A program made the translations under genes and the position numbers. Below, in pieces: positions 1 to 9,635 of a stretch of 64,000 nt of DNA. The notes beneath the pieces are model-generated. The model saw only the letters and a program-made list of their open reading frames with translations, was not told where the DNA came from and searched no databases. Every line of letters begins with the position of its first letter. Within the stretch, counting starts at the first letter, position 1. Origin of the DNA: Pohlia nutans (taxonomy: Eukaryota > Streptophyta > Bryopsida > Bryales > Mniaceae); assembly GCA_022496805.1 (NCBI GenBank), contig CM040085.1:38345811-38409810 (forward strand), given 5' to 3'.

Positions 1-107
1 ACTGATCCTCAGACTTCAATGTAAAGAAGTTCCCCAGACTCCCAATATCAGTGTTCATTTCTCGATTACAAATTTATCACCAGCTCCAACAACAGCCAAT
101 ATCGCAC
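1..107. other. flank left of the CACTA element
   Basis: No gene or recognisable repeat is visible here. The last three bases (CAC, 105-107) are the left copy of the target-site duplication of the CACTA element that follows. Confidence 0.5.
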
Positions 108-1973
108 CACTACTAGAAAATATGTGTCCAAAACAACAAAAAATCAACAGAGAATTGTTGATAATGGGAGTTGATTTGGACAAGTTGATCTGGACATCTT
201 TCAATAGAGATATGTTGTTTGATTTTTGTTGTTTTGGTCAAAAAAATTTAACTACACAAAAATAATAATTCTACTACCCGAAATAAAAATTTCAGCTTCC
301 CATACCATAATTTTCCGGCTGCCCGGACAAAAATTTCCGGCTACCCAGACAGAAATTTTCAACTGCGCGGAAAAAAATTCCCGCTGCCCGGGTAGTAGTT
401 TTCAACTGCCCGAGCCACAATTTCCGGTTGCCAAGACTACCATGTTCTAACATCTCCGCCCACCGGGTTTGATCACGGGACCTCCTACATGATGTCTACA
501 AGATCTTACCAACACACCATTGGTGAGTTGCTTTGTGCCACAACCGATTACTTATTGTTACTTATAAATGCCGACATCAAAAATTTGGACTTTTGACAAT
601 TTCAGTAAACTTTGAAGGCTTTTTTCTCCTTCATACGGTGTCCGATTTTAATAAAAATTATTGGAAAAGTTGCGTTTTTAAGTCTAGTATTAGTGGTAAA
701 ATTTTTACTTTGATCCAATATGTTGTGAAGTTTTTATAGACATTTTAGTAGAAGGGGGTTCAACAAAAAATAACTTTTGTCTTTGATACCCAAAAAATAT
801 GTTTTTAGAAAATTTTAGAATTTTTTTATAGATATAGAAAAAAGCCTGCCTAATCCACTTCAAAAAAAATTGAAAAAAAAAAAGTTTTTGACATCGCTAA
901 AAGTATCCAAAGTCTGCTGTGGAAAAAAAACAGCTCCCAGCCATCAAAATTTCGTCGAAAAAAAAATATTTTTGGAAATTTTTGAAACTTTTTGTACATA
1001 TAGAAAAAAGCCTACCTGATCCACTACAAAAAGAAAAATTGAAAAAAAATAATTTTTGACATCGCTAAAAATATCCAAAGTTTGCTGTGGAAAAAACAGC
1101 TCCCAGCCATCAAAATTTAGTCGAAAAAAAAATATTTTTAAAATTTTCCGAAACTTTTTCTAGGTACAGAAAAAAGCCTGCCTAATCCAATGCAAAAAAA
1201 AAATTGAAGAAAAAAATGTTTTTGACATCACTAAAAATATCCAAAGTCTATTGTAGAAAAAAAAAAAACAGCTCCCAGCCATCATAATTTCGTTGAAAAA
1301 AAATATTTCTGGAATTTTTTGAAACTTTTTGTAAGTACAAATAAAAGCCTACCTGATCCACTCCCGAAAAAAAAATTGAAAAAACATTTTTTTTGTTATT
1401 TTTGTAATTAAAATTAATTTGAATATTTTATAATTTTATAATAAAATAATAATATTAAGTATTACAAAAATGTTAAAAAAATGTTTTTATAATGCTCAAA
1501 AATTATTTTTAAACTGTTTTTTTATTTTTTTATTTTTTTATTTTTTTTTATACTAAGAATATATTAAAAAAATATTAAAGAATTATTATCCAACCTGATG
1601 TGGCCGATATGCTGCCAGAGATCCACATGAGATTTTATTTTTTATTTTTTATTTTATTTTTAAAATTATTTGATTTTTTAATATTATTTGATTTTATTAA
1701 CTTATATGCATGAGAATTCGCGGTTTTGATGAGGCCTTAGATTTCCTCTAATGTTACAGAAAGTTAAAAATTTGTGAAAAAAGCACTTATAGTGCACAAA
1801 TCAACAGAAATTAGTGAAAAAGGCACTTACAGTGCACGGACCAACAGAAATCAGGCGACTTCTGTTGTTGCATTTACAGAAAGTTAGAAATCAGTGAAAA
1901 AGGCACTTACAATGCACGGACCAACAGAAATTAGTTGATTTTCTGTTGATTTGGTCGTGATTTTCTAGTAGTG
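108..1973. mobile_element. complete non-autonomous CACTA (En/Spm-type) DNA transposon
   Basis: The left end starts CACTACTAGAAAA (108-120). The right end is its exact inverse, TTTTCTAGTAGTG, ending at 1973. The element is flanked by a 3-bp target duplication, CAC at 105-107 and 1974-1976, the size CACTA elements make. Inside both ends are subterminal runs built on ATCAACAGAAATTAG-like words in opposite orientations (about 150-180 and 1800-1950). No long ORF is present, so a transposase would have to come from elsewhere. The middle is AT-rich and carries a tandem array near 836-1375. The same family reappears as a left end at 62750. Confidence 0.88.
836..1375. repeat. tandem array, period about 165-170 bp, inside the CACTA element
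   Basis: The words AAAAAAGCCTGCCTAATCCA, TTTTTGACATCGCTAAAA, GTATCCAAAGTCTGCTGTGG and CAGCTCCCAGCCATCA recur in the same order about three and a half times, with unit starts near 837, 1002, 1169 and 1340. Units differ by point changes and by the length of A/T runs. It probably arose by local duplication after or during spread of the element. No coding capacity. Confidence 0.75.
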
Positions 1974-2105
1974 CACCTTCCAGTATTTCGCCTACACCAC
2001 TGCTACTTTTGACTATACCACATCCCACCACATCACCATCATGTCAGCATCCAAGCTTCGATTACAGAAGAGCTATCAGCACTGCAGACCCTAATCCTAA
2101 CCCTA

Positions 2106-2279
2106 ATCCTAGCAATCACGTCAGCTCGTTTCTCCTCGTCTATATCTTACATGAGAAGAAATCCCTCCTCCGAGCCTTGCTGCAGAGGCTCAAAAATTAT
2201 GTCCACCTTCACTTCCCCTGCCTCATTCACGGAGCCATACATGATCCCGCCCCTCTTGATCGAAAACGCCAGGCACGAC
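2106..2279 (-). pseudogene. fragment of an NPL4 (nuclear protein localization 4) gene, broken
   Basis: The minus strand reads SCLAFSIKRGG, then MYGSVNEAGEVKVDIIFEP, then LQQGSEEGFLLM, a TAA stop, and DIDEEKRADVIAR in the same frame. This follows the NPL4 core (consensus AFSIKRGGFLYG..VdFIYEPPQQG..LLLRD..EEKRVDAIA). NPL4 is the Cdc48/p97 cofactor in ubiquitin-dependent protein extraction. A splice acceptor (tttgcag) lies just 5' of the segment at 2280-2286. The in-frame stop replaces the Arg of LLLRD, and after 2110 the frame runs into an imperfect CCCTAA-like run. Adjacent minus-strand sequence to 2780 shows no convincing further NPL4 exon. I judge it a relict exon, not a working gene. Confidence 0.68.
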
Positions 2280-3092
2280 CTGCAAATCCCCAACGATCAT
2301 GTTGTTGCTTACCGTCACCCACTCCAACCTGGCCATCTCGGCTCCTCAGTCAGATCAACATTATGTAAAGGCCGCAAAAACGCTATCAAAAATAACAAAT
2401 TCTTGAATGCAGGAGGTGAAAGGAACACTGATTGACCTGATTGCTGACGAATGCTTTGATCCTCAATTTCTGTGCGCTAAACCACGCCTTGTTCTCAGAT
2501 GCGGAACCACTCTGTGTAAGTGTAGAGGAGGCGGAAGAGACAGGTCTGAGCAAGGGCTTGAAAGTATTCCCCGGCCTCAATCAGGTCCGCTAAAGTTTGC
2601 AAACAAACGAGATGTGCACATAAAAGTAAGTGGTGGAGACGATAAGTTCAATGGCGTCGCAATCGGCGATGTGGAGAGCTTCTGGTGGAGAATCAGAGTC
2701 TTGTTACGTGATTTGGTTCAGCCACTCATCAATCACCTTGTCTGTTCTGTTCCCGTGTTCTCCCCACCGAAAGCAAAATAAAAAAAAATCCGTGTGATCA
2801 TCCACCCACTGACTCACTCTCCCAAATTGCGCCCAAAAGTGGCAGCTTTACGAGTGCAAGAGCTCGCAAAAGCTGAGTTGAGTGAAGAGGTTAAGTGGTT
2901 TCGACGAAAGATGTGTGGTTGGTGGGAAGCGAAAAGAGAAGAGAAAAAAGGAGGAGGAGAAGAAGAAGCGATGACCGCAACATACACTTGGAGAGTAAGA
3001 GCAACAAAAGCAACACGAAGAAGAACACAAGGAAGAAAGGGAGGGAAGGAACGACAAGTGCAGCAGCAGTGCGCAACAAACATTGGCATGAG
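2280..3092. other. unassigned sequence beside the NPL4 relict
   Basis: Short overlapping ORFs (for example 2407-2781, plus) show no motif I recognise and no splice-supported extension. Base composition is more balanced than in the AT-rich surroundings, which fits decayed genic DNA. A purine-rich stretch (GAAGAGAAAAAAGGAGGAGG type) lies at 2930-3060. Confidence 0.35.
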
Positions 3093-3240
3093 CAATTGCC
3101 TTAGTCACAGCAGTCAGCAATTGCCTCCGTCACAGCAGTCAGCAATTGCCTCTGTCACAGCAGTCAGCAATTGCCTCCGTCACAGTAGTCAGCAATTGCC
3201 TTCGTCACAGCAGTCAGCAATTGCCTTTGTCACAGCAGTA
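3092..3240. repeat. 25-bp minisatellite, six units
   Basis: The unit CAGTCAGCAATTGCCTCCGT plus CACAG is repeated six times with one or two changes per copy. Because 25 is not a multiple of three, any reading frame cycles through three phases every 75 bp, which explains the periodic peptides seen in ORFs here. It is followed by CGTGGACCCC-centred repeats up to about 3380. Confidence 0.85.
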
Positions 3241-3243
3241 CAA

Positions 3244-3380
3244 GTGTGGACCCCCACCTTGGAGACACGTGGACCCCCACCCTGGAGACACGTGGACCCC
3301 TCTTCATACGTGGACCCCTCACAATTTTTTCCGCAATGGACCCCTCCTCATACGTGGACCCCCTTACAATTTTTTCCGTG
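3244..3380. repeat. short GTGGACCCC-type tandem repeats
   Basis: GTGGACCCC or TGGACCCC recurs six times in 135 bp, alternating with ACCTTGGAGACAC and ACAATTTTTTCCG blocks. ORFs crossing it are by-products of the repeat. Confidence 0.6.
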
Positions 3381-3423
3381 ATTTCAGGGCCCCGCATTTC
3401 CCGAGACGCCACTACACCCAATT

Positions 3424-3703
3424 TTGGAGTCATAGTATACAAGTCAAATCTCTTGTAAGCATGGCGGGTAATACCACTTGCATGTGATCCAATGGAGCGT
3501 TGGGCCATGATATGACTAGGACGTTGGACCATACTTTGTATGATCCAGAGTTTTAAAGTTTGACCCCAAAAGCATATATCCATTACCGTAGTTGAATGCC
3601 ACATTAAAAATTATTTTAGACCAAAAAAGGCTACGAGTTGGTGTAGCAGTTGCATGCAAAAATAATAATAATCATCATCATAATAATCATAATAGTAATA
3701 GTA

Positions 3704-3747
<44 letters not shown>

Positions 3748-4143
3748 TTAAAATTTTAAAAATGTCAATTCTGACGTGGCCGAAATTCGAGTTCTTTTAT
3801 TTTAATTATAATTATAATTTTAACTTTTTTATTATTTTAATATTTTTTTTGCATGCAACTACTGCACCAACTTGCAGCCCTTTCTTGCCCTGAATTTTTT
3901 TCTAATGCTTTGGAAAACAAGATCAAACATTCTAGCAAAGGAATTAATTTCTTCACTTAGCTCCAAAACCCCTCTTTGCTATAGTCATGGATACCGACAC
4001 ATGATGGCATACCACAACGATTTTGAAATTTGCTGGAGGGACACCATTGCATCTGTTATAGAAGCAATCAAGCTTGAAACTAATTTTTGACTTCGTCAGA
4101 TGTTGAGCCAATATTGGTCACATTAGAGAACCCGTGTGCACCA
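3424..4143. repeat. dispersed duplicate, copy 1 (partner at 28656-29030)
   Basis: Blocks such as CAAGTCAAATCTCTTGTAAG, ATGATCCAGAGTTTTA, GGATACCGACACA and GCTTGAAACTAATTTT occur in the same order here and at 28656-29030. This copy is longer because a hairpin element (3637-3871) is inserted in it. Homology ends at about 4143, where a second hairpin element begins. No intact ORF spans either copy, so the duplicated unit is non-coding or long dead. Confidence 0.72.
3637..3871. mobile_element. small TIR element (MITE-like) with an AAT microsatellite inside
   Basis: The ends GTTGGTGTAGCAGTTGCATGC and GCATGCAACTACTGCACCAAC are inverted copies with two or three mismatches. The inside is an (AAT/AAC)n-type microsatellite (3661-3750) and AT-rich filler. 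The related copy at 28656-29030 lacks this segment, which supports an insertion. A clear target duplication was not found. Confidence 0.68.
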
Positions 4144-4355
4144 TCCAGATAGTTAAAAAGTATGGAAAAACTTAGTGGTCTATGATTATTAGGTATGTAA
4201 GAGCTTGGTGGTCTTAAAACTCATATGGAAACTTCTTGAGCTCCTTTCTTGGTGCCCAAAAAGTCTTCATATGAGAAAGAAGACCACCAAGCTCTTACAC
4301 ACCTAATAATCATAGACCACCAAACTCTACCATAAGCTTTTAACCATTTGGAGTA
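4142..4355. mobile_element. hairpin MITE
   Basis: Arms of about 70 bp are inverted copies: GTCTATGATTATTAGGTATG (left) against CACACCTAATAATCATAGAC (right), continuing outward into TTAAAAAGTATGG against CCATAAGCTTTTAA. A loop of about 60 bp separates them. No coding potential. Transcribed RNA would fold into a long hairpin. Confidence 0.72.
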
Positions 4356-4865
4356 AACAAATAAGAGTATATATTAAAAATAAAAAATAAAAAATAAAAA
4401 ATAAAAAATAAAAAAACCATGGTAGATTCTTCAACACCAAGGTGACTTTAAAAATAACTCTAATGTTGTTCCAAAAACTTTCTCCATTCTAAGGTTCTAA
4501 TCAATTATTATATTCTAAAAATTAAAATTAAAATTACATTTTTTCAATGTAATAAACCTAAGTAAAAGAGGCAACTACGATCTAACACAATATTCATTAA
4601 AATGAGAGAATAGGGACCTCTCAAAATCATATCTCTCATTTTCAAGGGGGAGGATTGAATCTAAATGGGTTGTCAATTTAGGTGGATAGTTAGTACATAT
4701 ATCATATGGAAGTAGGAATTTCCATTAAAATGAGAGTTATAGAAAGAATGATCGCTCCTAGTTGAAAGGAGGAGTTTCCATTAAAATGAGAGTCATGAAA
4801 AGATCGGTCGTTTCCAAACTAATATAGTACCATCTGAAATAAAAATAATGCTTATGTATAAGGGA
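4356..4865. other. AT-rich spacer with an AAAAAT run
   Basis: An (AAAAAT)n run lies at 4376-4416. A short repeat, TTTCCATTAAAATGAGAGT, occurs at about 4710-4735 and 4768-4793, with a weaker copy near 4595. No gene is seen. Confidence 0.5.
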
Positions 4866-4869
4866 CTGG

Positions 4870-5095
4870 TTTCTCATCTCCTGGACACCAAGTCATGAGC
4901 TCAATGGCTGGTTGTGAATGGGTGTTTATCTCATATAGGTGGTCCGGGTTTGATTCCCGTTGAATTCGTTTGAGCAGATATGAGATATGCATGACTTGGT
5001 GCTGCTAAGTGAGCCTCGGCATACAGGAAATTTGTAACAACCAACCAGCCCCGTACCCTAAACTGTGACAAGTGCTTAACGCGCTAACAAAAAAA
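4870..5095 (+). mobile_element. tRNA-derived SINE-like unit
   Basis: GAGCTCAATGGCTGG (A-box-like) is followed about 45 bp later by GGTCCGGGTTTGATTCCCG, a good pol III B box (GGTTCGANTCC type). The rest is a unique tail with no acceptor stem, so it is not a tRNA gene. A second unit with a similar B box, GGTTCCGAGTTTGAACCC, lies near 63870. Exact ends and target duplications were not found. Confidence 0.5.
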
Positions 5096-5499
5096 CAGTG
5101 GTCTTAACCACTAAACCTTTTATATGTACTTGTTTTTAAAATCAAATACATACAGTTAATCCTTGAAAGAAAACGGATCAAATATACAAAGAAGTAAACG
5201 TACAATGTAATAGTAAATATATTAATAAAGTATAGATATTGCTCTTGCAACCACTATATTTCTTCCAAAACCAAAACACTTAGTCTTTGAAATGGAAATC
5301 TTCACTTCAAAGTAAAACACACAAATATAAAATAAGAAATAGGTCAAAAGAAATCTACAACGTCTAATGAACTAGTCATAGAACAGACTGTATATCGCTT
5401 ACATCAAAGCGCAAAGTATTACGATAATAGTCAAATAAAAACTATCACATAGAGCTAGCAAAAAAGCCATATTCTCCATCGCCTCCAATCAACAACGGC
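5096..5499. other. spacer; likely 3' region of the minus-strand gene
   Basis: AT-rich sequence without ORFs. On the minus strand it would hold the 3' untranslated region and polyadenylation signals of the gene ending at 5500. Confidence 0.4.
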
Positions 5500-8340
5500 T
5501 TAAGTAGAATTATACAAAGCCAAACTTTGGTTAATGACTTCGATCTGAGCTGATGGAATTTTGATCATGCACTTGACAGTACCTCGTTTGATCCTAGACT
5601 TCCATGCTGTCATCAAAGCATTTGTTTCTTCCCAAAGTGGAGGTTCCGTGTCATCAACCTTCCAACGCAAACCTCTCGTGGTGTCCCATCCAGTGTAGTA
5701 GTCCTGGACATTTTGATCCCTTGATGTTGGACGAAAGTACTGAATGAGGACACAATTTGGTCTTTCAGGGTTAGAGTTAGGATCAGACAACGCCCTCGCA
5801 ATCCAAACTGGCCGAGTGTCACCATCTGCTGGTCGGATTGCAACAAAGTAGCCTTCGTAAAGGTCACGGCCCACCCTGAATGATGGCAATGGACGACCCC
5901 GCATCTGCCCAACGTAAACGTCATCCTCTGCAAACTCTTCCCGCATGTCACCATCCTCTGCGTATTGATCCTCCACTATCGCTTCAAGCCGAGTTGTGGG
6001 CCAGAAGCCGTCTTTCAAAACATTGGACGGTTGCAAAGGCTCTTGAAGCGCTACCTTCACAACTCGCCAATAATGAATCAAGTGCTCATAGTGTCTTCTA
6101 AATTCCCCGGTGAGGTCCTCATTGCACAAATTCTCCCAGTATTTGATAAATCCAGATATACCTTTCGAGATGTCTTCCACGTTCCTCATCGAACGCTGCG
6201 CAACTGGAATTGGCACTCCACGGGGCCACAAACTCCTACCTTCCGAATCCTCCTTCCACAATTTGATCCCTCCACCTTCTTTGGGCAACCAGTCTACGTC
6301 CGTGCAGAAAATATTGTACTTCAACACCGGACAACCAGTAGAGTCAAGGTAGAACTTAAATTGCTGTGCCTTGGTGTGTCCTACGAGCGCTTCATCTCCC
6401 TCCATAATACTGCCTTCGATGAAACCTTTGAAATCGGGCACTTCTTCGACAAGGTGTGGGATAGTGGGGATAGATTCCACGTCCATGAAGGACTTCATGA
6501 GCAAAGGAATCGTAGGAAAGTTTTCCTTCCGCAACAACATGCTCCACCTTCCGAACAGCGCATCGATGTCGTCATGGGTGTGACCCACTAGCATAAAATT
6601 AACATGCACTTCACGAAATATTTTTTTTGCAACGAGAAGAGACCAAAAACAGAAAACATATCTATTCTTGTTGTCCCCGGTGGCATTGTCCATTTGCACA
6701 TGGAGAACGGGCGGCAAAGGAGTCGCTAGAGGAGAGGTTCCAGCGGTCGGACGCAACGATGGTTCACAAGTCTCTGCTCCCTTCAGCACTGCATCAAACA
6801 AAGGAGATGACTTTGATCCCACGAACAATTCCCGAGATGCAAACTTAGGAGGCAACTCTAGATCCCGCAACAACCTGGCCATTGAGCCGATAGTGTAATT
6901 GGAATCATGTGAGAATAGATCCAGGCCGTAATGCGCATAACGCACATCGGCGTGGCCATGTGCAAGCATACCAGTAACGGAAACGGGCAACTTCACAAGG
7001 CCATCAATCTCTTTGCTCTTGTGGGAGAAAACCGGAGAAGTCGTTTTCGCGTGGTCCATCTTGTCATGCATGATCGTGAGACACTCGTGGGGGAAGTTGA
7101 AGGATCGGGTGCGGTTGGCGTAATACAACTCCCGGTGCGCACGCGCAAGAGCTAGATGCTTGTCTAATTTCTTAGCCCAGAGCAACGCTTGTTGGGATCC
7201 AGCTATTGATCCCCTCCTAAGAGAATGATATTTGTCGCACGTTGCGCATCGAGCGAAATTGTCACCCGGTTTCTTTGCGTCGAACTCACTGAAGGTGGAC
7301 GACCTAATCTTGCTCAAGTTGGAAGGCGAGACTTCCTTCAACCCAAACGCTGCATTCACCGTGTTGAGTTCGGGAATGGTGTCTTTCCACTGAAAGGTTG
7401 CCGGCAGAATCATGGAAACGACCTTGACCCCGGATTTGAGCGTCCTCGTACGGTGGGGCATGTGGTCCGCGGATTTCTCTAAAATACATCGCAGCGTTGC
7501 GGTGGCTTGAACGGTGTGATTACGAGGTTTTCTAATTTCCGAATTTCCATGAGGATGCGCTTGCCGCCCCTGCACAGCGTATGCTTGGTAACGGTAGAAT
7601 GTAGCTTCGGGGACACCTGCAATAAGCATCCATGCTCGCACGCAAACATCAATACCTTCGATAGTCACAAACCTCCAGTTTTGAGAATCGCGGTGAATCT
7701 GCCTATGGATGTCCATCTTCATGTGGAATCTGAACTGGAAGGAGGTTCCCTGATACATACGTTCGCGGAAGGCACGAATCTTGTCCCTCGAAAAGGGTTG
7801 AACGCAGTTCTTGCTGCAACAGACATTGCTAGAGACGGAGTTGATAGAGTCTTGAGTGAGGAGTTGCTGCGATCTGACAGAAGTCTCCCGGGGCGGATTC
7901 CTCACTGTACTAGTATATCTTGACGACCTAGCGGAAGAGGGCTGCGTGAGACTAGCTTGGCGACGGTTGTAGTTGTCGCGAATTTCATGATCATGGAGGC
8001 TAGCTCCATTGATATGGACAAGCCGAATCGGCCAGGCCCGCAACGAGTACCTCCAGTCGCGGGGGATGTCTACCTCAGAGTGACTCCGGACTATGTGAAC
8101 AGCAACGTGAGTGTCTCCAAGTGGTCTGTTCGCTGCGAAGACAAGGTCAGAGCTGACACTATGACAAGTTCCGTCCCCAACATGCAAACCAGCGTCATTG
8201 AACAAAGCTACACACTGAGTATTCCACCGACGTCGCGGGATGCCTTCACAATCTGGAGCCTCGACGTCCAGTGTATGTTGGGCCTCAACTTCATCGTCGG
8301 AGGAGTCGATTCCAGCAATCGTCATGCGAGCAGGGTCCAT
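5500..8340 (-). CDS. DUF7869/DDE-type transposase-like protein
   Basis: One uninterrupted frame; I start it at the Met at 8340 (946 residues) because a splice acceptor-like TATTCAG lies just 5' of it and the 45 residues before look like leader. Counting from that Met: an acidic low-complexity N-terminus; a Cys cluster VCCSKNC near 173; a predicted HTH-like block with HPHGNSEIRKP near 262; CATCDKYH near 365; then three acidic blocks spaced as in RNase H-fold DDE enzymes: HDKMDHAKTTSP (about 425), HVQMDNATGDNKNR (about 547) and VGHTHDDIDALFGRWS (about 584). The last two are the hallmark of the DUF7869 family of plant and protist transposon-type proteins. The C-terminus has a compact domain with YEGYFVAIRPADG and VLIQYFRP, resembling BAH/PWWP-type reader folds (inference). 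GC-rich coding in an AT-rich region and an intact frame suggest a young or selected gene. Palindromic sites begin about 220 bp upstream. Confidence 0.8.
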   Translation of the reverse strand: MDPARMTIAGIDSSDDEVEAQHTLDVEAPDCEGIPRRRWNTQCVALFNDAGLHVGDGTCHSVSSDLVFAANRPLGDTHVAVHIVRSHSEVDIPRDWRYSLRAWPIRLVHINGASLHDHEIRDNYNRRQASLTQPSSARSSRYTSTVRNPPRETSVRSQQLLTQDSINSVSSNVCCSKNCVQPFSRDKIRAFRERMYQGTSFQFRFHMKMDIHRQIHRDSQNWRFVTIEGIDVCVRAWMLIAGVPEATFYRYQAYAVQGRQAHPHGNSEIRKPRNHTVQATATLRCILEKSADHMPHRTRTLKSGVKVVSMILPATFQWKDTIPELNTVNAAFGLKEVSPSNLSKIRSSTFSEFDAKKPGDNFARCATCDKYHSLRRGSIAGSQQALLWAKKLDKHLALARAHRELYYANRTRSFNFPHECLTIMHDKMDHAKTTSPVFSHKSKEIDGLVKLPVSVTGMLAHGHADVRYAHYGLDLFSHDSNYTIGSMARLLRDLELPPKFASRELFVGSKSSPLFDAVLKGAETCEPSLRPTAGTSPLATPLPPVLHVQMDNATGDNKNRYVFCFWSLLVAKKIFREVHVNFMLVGHTHDDIDALFGRWSMLLRKENFPTIPLLMKSFMDVESIPTIPHLVEEVPDFKGFIEGSIMEGDEALVGHTKAQQFKFYLDSTGCPVLKYNIFCTDVDWLPKEGGGIKLWKEDSEGRSLWPRGVPIPVAQRSMRNVEDISKGISGFIKYWENLCNEDLTGEFRRHYEHLIHYWRVVKVALQEPLQPSNVLKDGFWPTTRLEAIVEDQYAEDGDMREEFAEDDVYVGQMRGRPLPSFRVGRDLYEGYFVAIRPADGDTRPVWIARALSDPNSNPERPNCVLIQYFRPTSRDQNVQDYYTGWDTTRGLRWKVDDTEPPLWEETNALMTAWKSRIKRGTVKCMIKIPSAQIEVINQSLALYNST

Positions 8341-8560
8341 GGCACCAGTAGAGGACCTGAATATACCTGAACGATTGCATGCCCTGTAGTTAGAATATAA
8401 TACAGTAGAGAATGCTCCCATATGCTTGATTAGCTCAAGGCGAGCTAAATGACAAGGGATTGCGAAGATGTACATACGTAACTAGAGGTATTCGGAAGAT
8501 GTAGGGTCAGTGCACATGGAGGCCCGAGCGTAAAAGTATGGTCAATTTTTAGATTTTGTT
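8341..8560 (-). promoter_or_regulatory. 5' leader or promoter side of the DUF7869 gene
   Basis: On the minus strand CAG/GTATATT (a donor-like site) and TATTCAG (acceptor-like) sit immediately upstream of the chosen ATG. The 45 codons of open frame here are probably leader or intron rather than protein. The first palindrome of the array (centre 8569) begins just beyond. Confidence 0.4.
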
Positions 8561-9635
8561 TAGGTCGACTCGACCTCAGTTGTGTGGACTATGTCTCAGT
8601 TTCGGTATGAGTGACCAAAAAGTGTCGATCCACAATTGTGGGGACATAGATTCCGTCATCATCTCAATTTAGGTCGAGCCGAGCTAACTTGATGTGAAGA
8701 ATTTAGTCCACCATCCGGTTACTTCATGTAAGTACAAGGAGGGGTCCCCTAGTTGATATCAACACGGGCTAAGTTGAAATATTGGGGTGAGACATATGAC
8801 TCACTTCTAGGTTCTCAAAAGAAGATCACTGGCCAGAGTAGTTTAGGTCGGCTCGACCTAAATTGTCTAGACGGTAGTCCCATACGGTAGGGGATGCAGT
8901 GTCTCGAATGCTATATAAGTGCCCTTGCGATTTAGATTGCCCGAGCTGAACTGAGTAGCATAAATGGCACGGAGTACAAATTAGAATGTCTCCAGAATGG
9001 AAGGGATATGTATACTTTAGGTCGGCTCGACCTGAATTTGGATGAATTAACCACAAGAAGCCTAGTGATCAAGAAATGAGTTCTAGTACAGTTCAGGTCG
9101 AGTCGACCTAAACTGGCAGATGATTATCTGCCCAGTACAATGCTACATTTAGGAATGTTTGGTGCATATTAGGTCGAGTCGACCTAAACTGGATGAGATA
9201 ACGGGCTCCTGTACAGGGATACTTGTAGGCAACGTTGGTGCAAATTAGGTCGAGTCGACCTAAACTAGAAGATGCATCACGCTCGAATGCAAGGCTAGAT
9301 GCAGGTGACGCAGGTGCAGTTTAGGTCGACTCGACCTAAACTGGAAGATGCAAATTACTCTAGTAGAAGGGAATTTTTAGGAGTGGTTGGTGTAAATTAG
9401 GTCGAGTCGACCTAAACTGGAAGACGAATATCACTCCAGTACATGGCTACATGTAGGTATCGTTGGTGCAGATTAGGTCGAGTCGACCTAAACAGGAAGA
9501 TGAATCATTCTCCAGTACTAGACTAAATGTGGGTAACGCTGGTGCACATTAGATCGAGTCGAGCTAATTGTACAAGTGCAAGCGGTTCCATTCCCGAGGA
9601 ACTGGGCTCATATTCAGGTCGAGTCGAGCTAATAT
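8561..9635. repeat. phased array of AGGTCGA-S-TCGACCT palindromes (left array)
   Basis: Palindromes with seven-base arms around one central G/C have centres at 8569, 8678, 8852, 8941 (degenerate), 9026, 9102, 9178, 9254, 9330, 9406, 9482, 9558 and 9623. From 9026 to 9558 every step is exactly 76 bp. Most sites extend to TTAGGTCGA..TCGACCTAAA. The 76-bp units are ancestral tandem copies, because the spacers share words such as GGTGCAAATT and CTGGAAGATG, but the spacers have clearly diverged while five of the six sites from 9102 to 9482 are identical in the 15-bp core and the sixth differs only at the central base. The array lies between the DUF7869 gene and the AT-rich filler, as expected of operator or transposase-binding sites (inference). 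Confidence 0.9.

Noticed and set aside
2080..2115. Telomere-like run CCTAATCCTAACCCTAATCC
   Set aside because: Too short and irregular, and not the plant CCCTAAA unit; it lies within or beside the NPL4 relic.
9015..9635. A CRISPR-like array (regular repeats with spacers)
   Set aside because: The spacers are related diverged copies, the repeat is a 15-21 bp palindrome in a eukaryotic setting, and there are no cas genes. It is a tandem-derived binding-site array.
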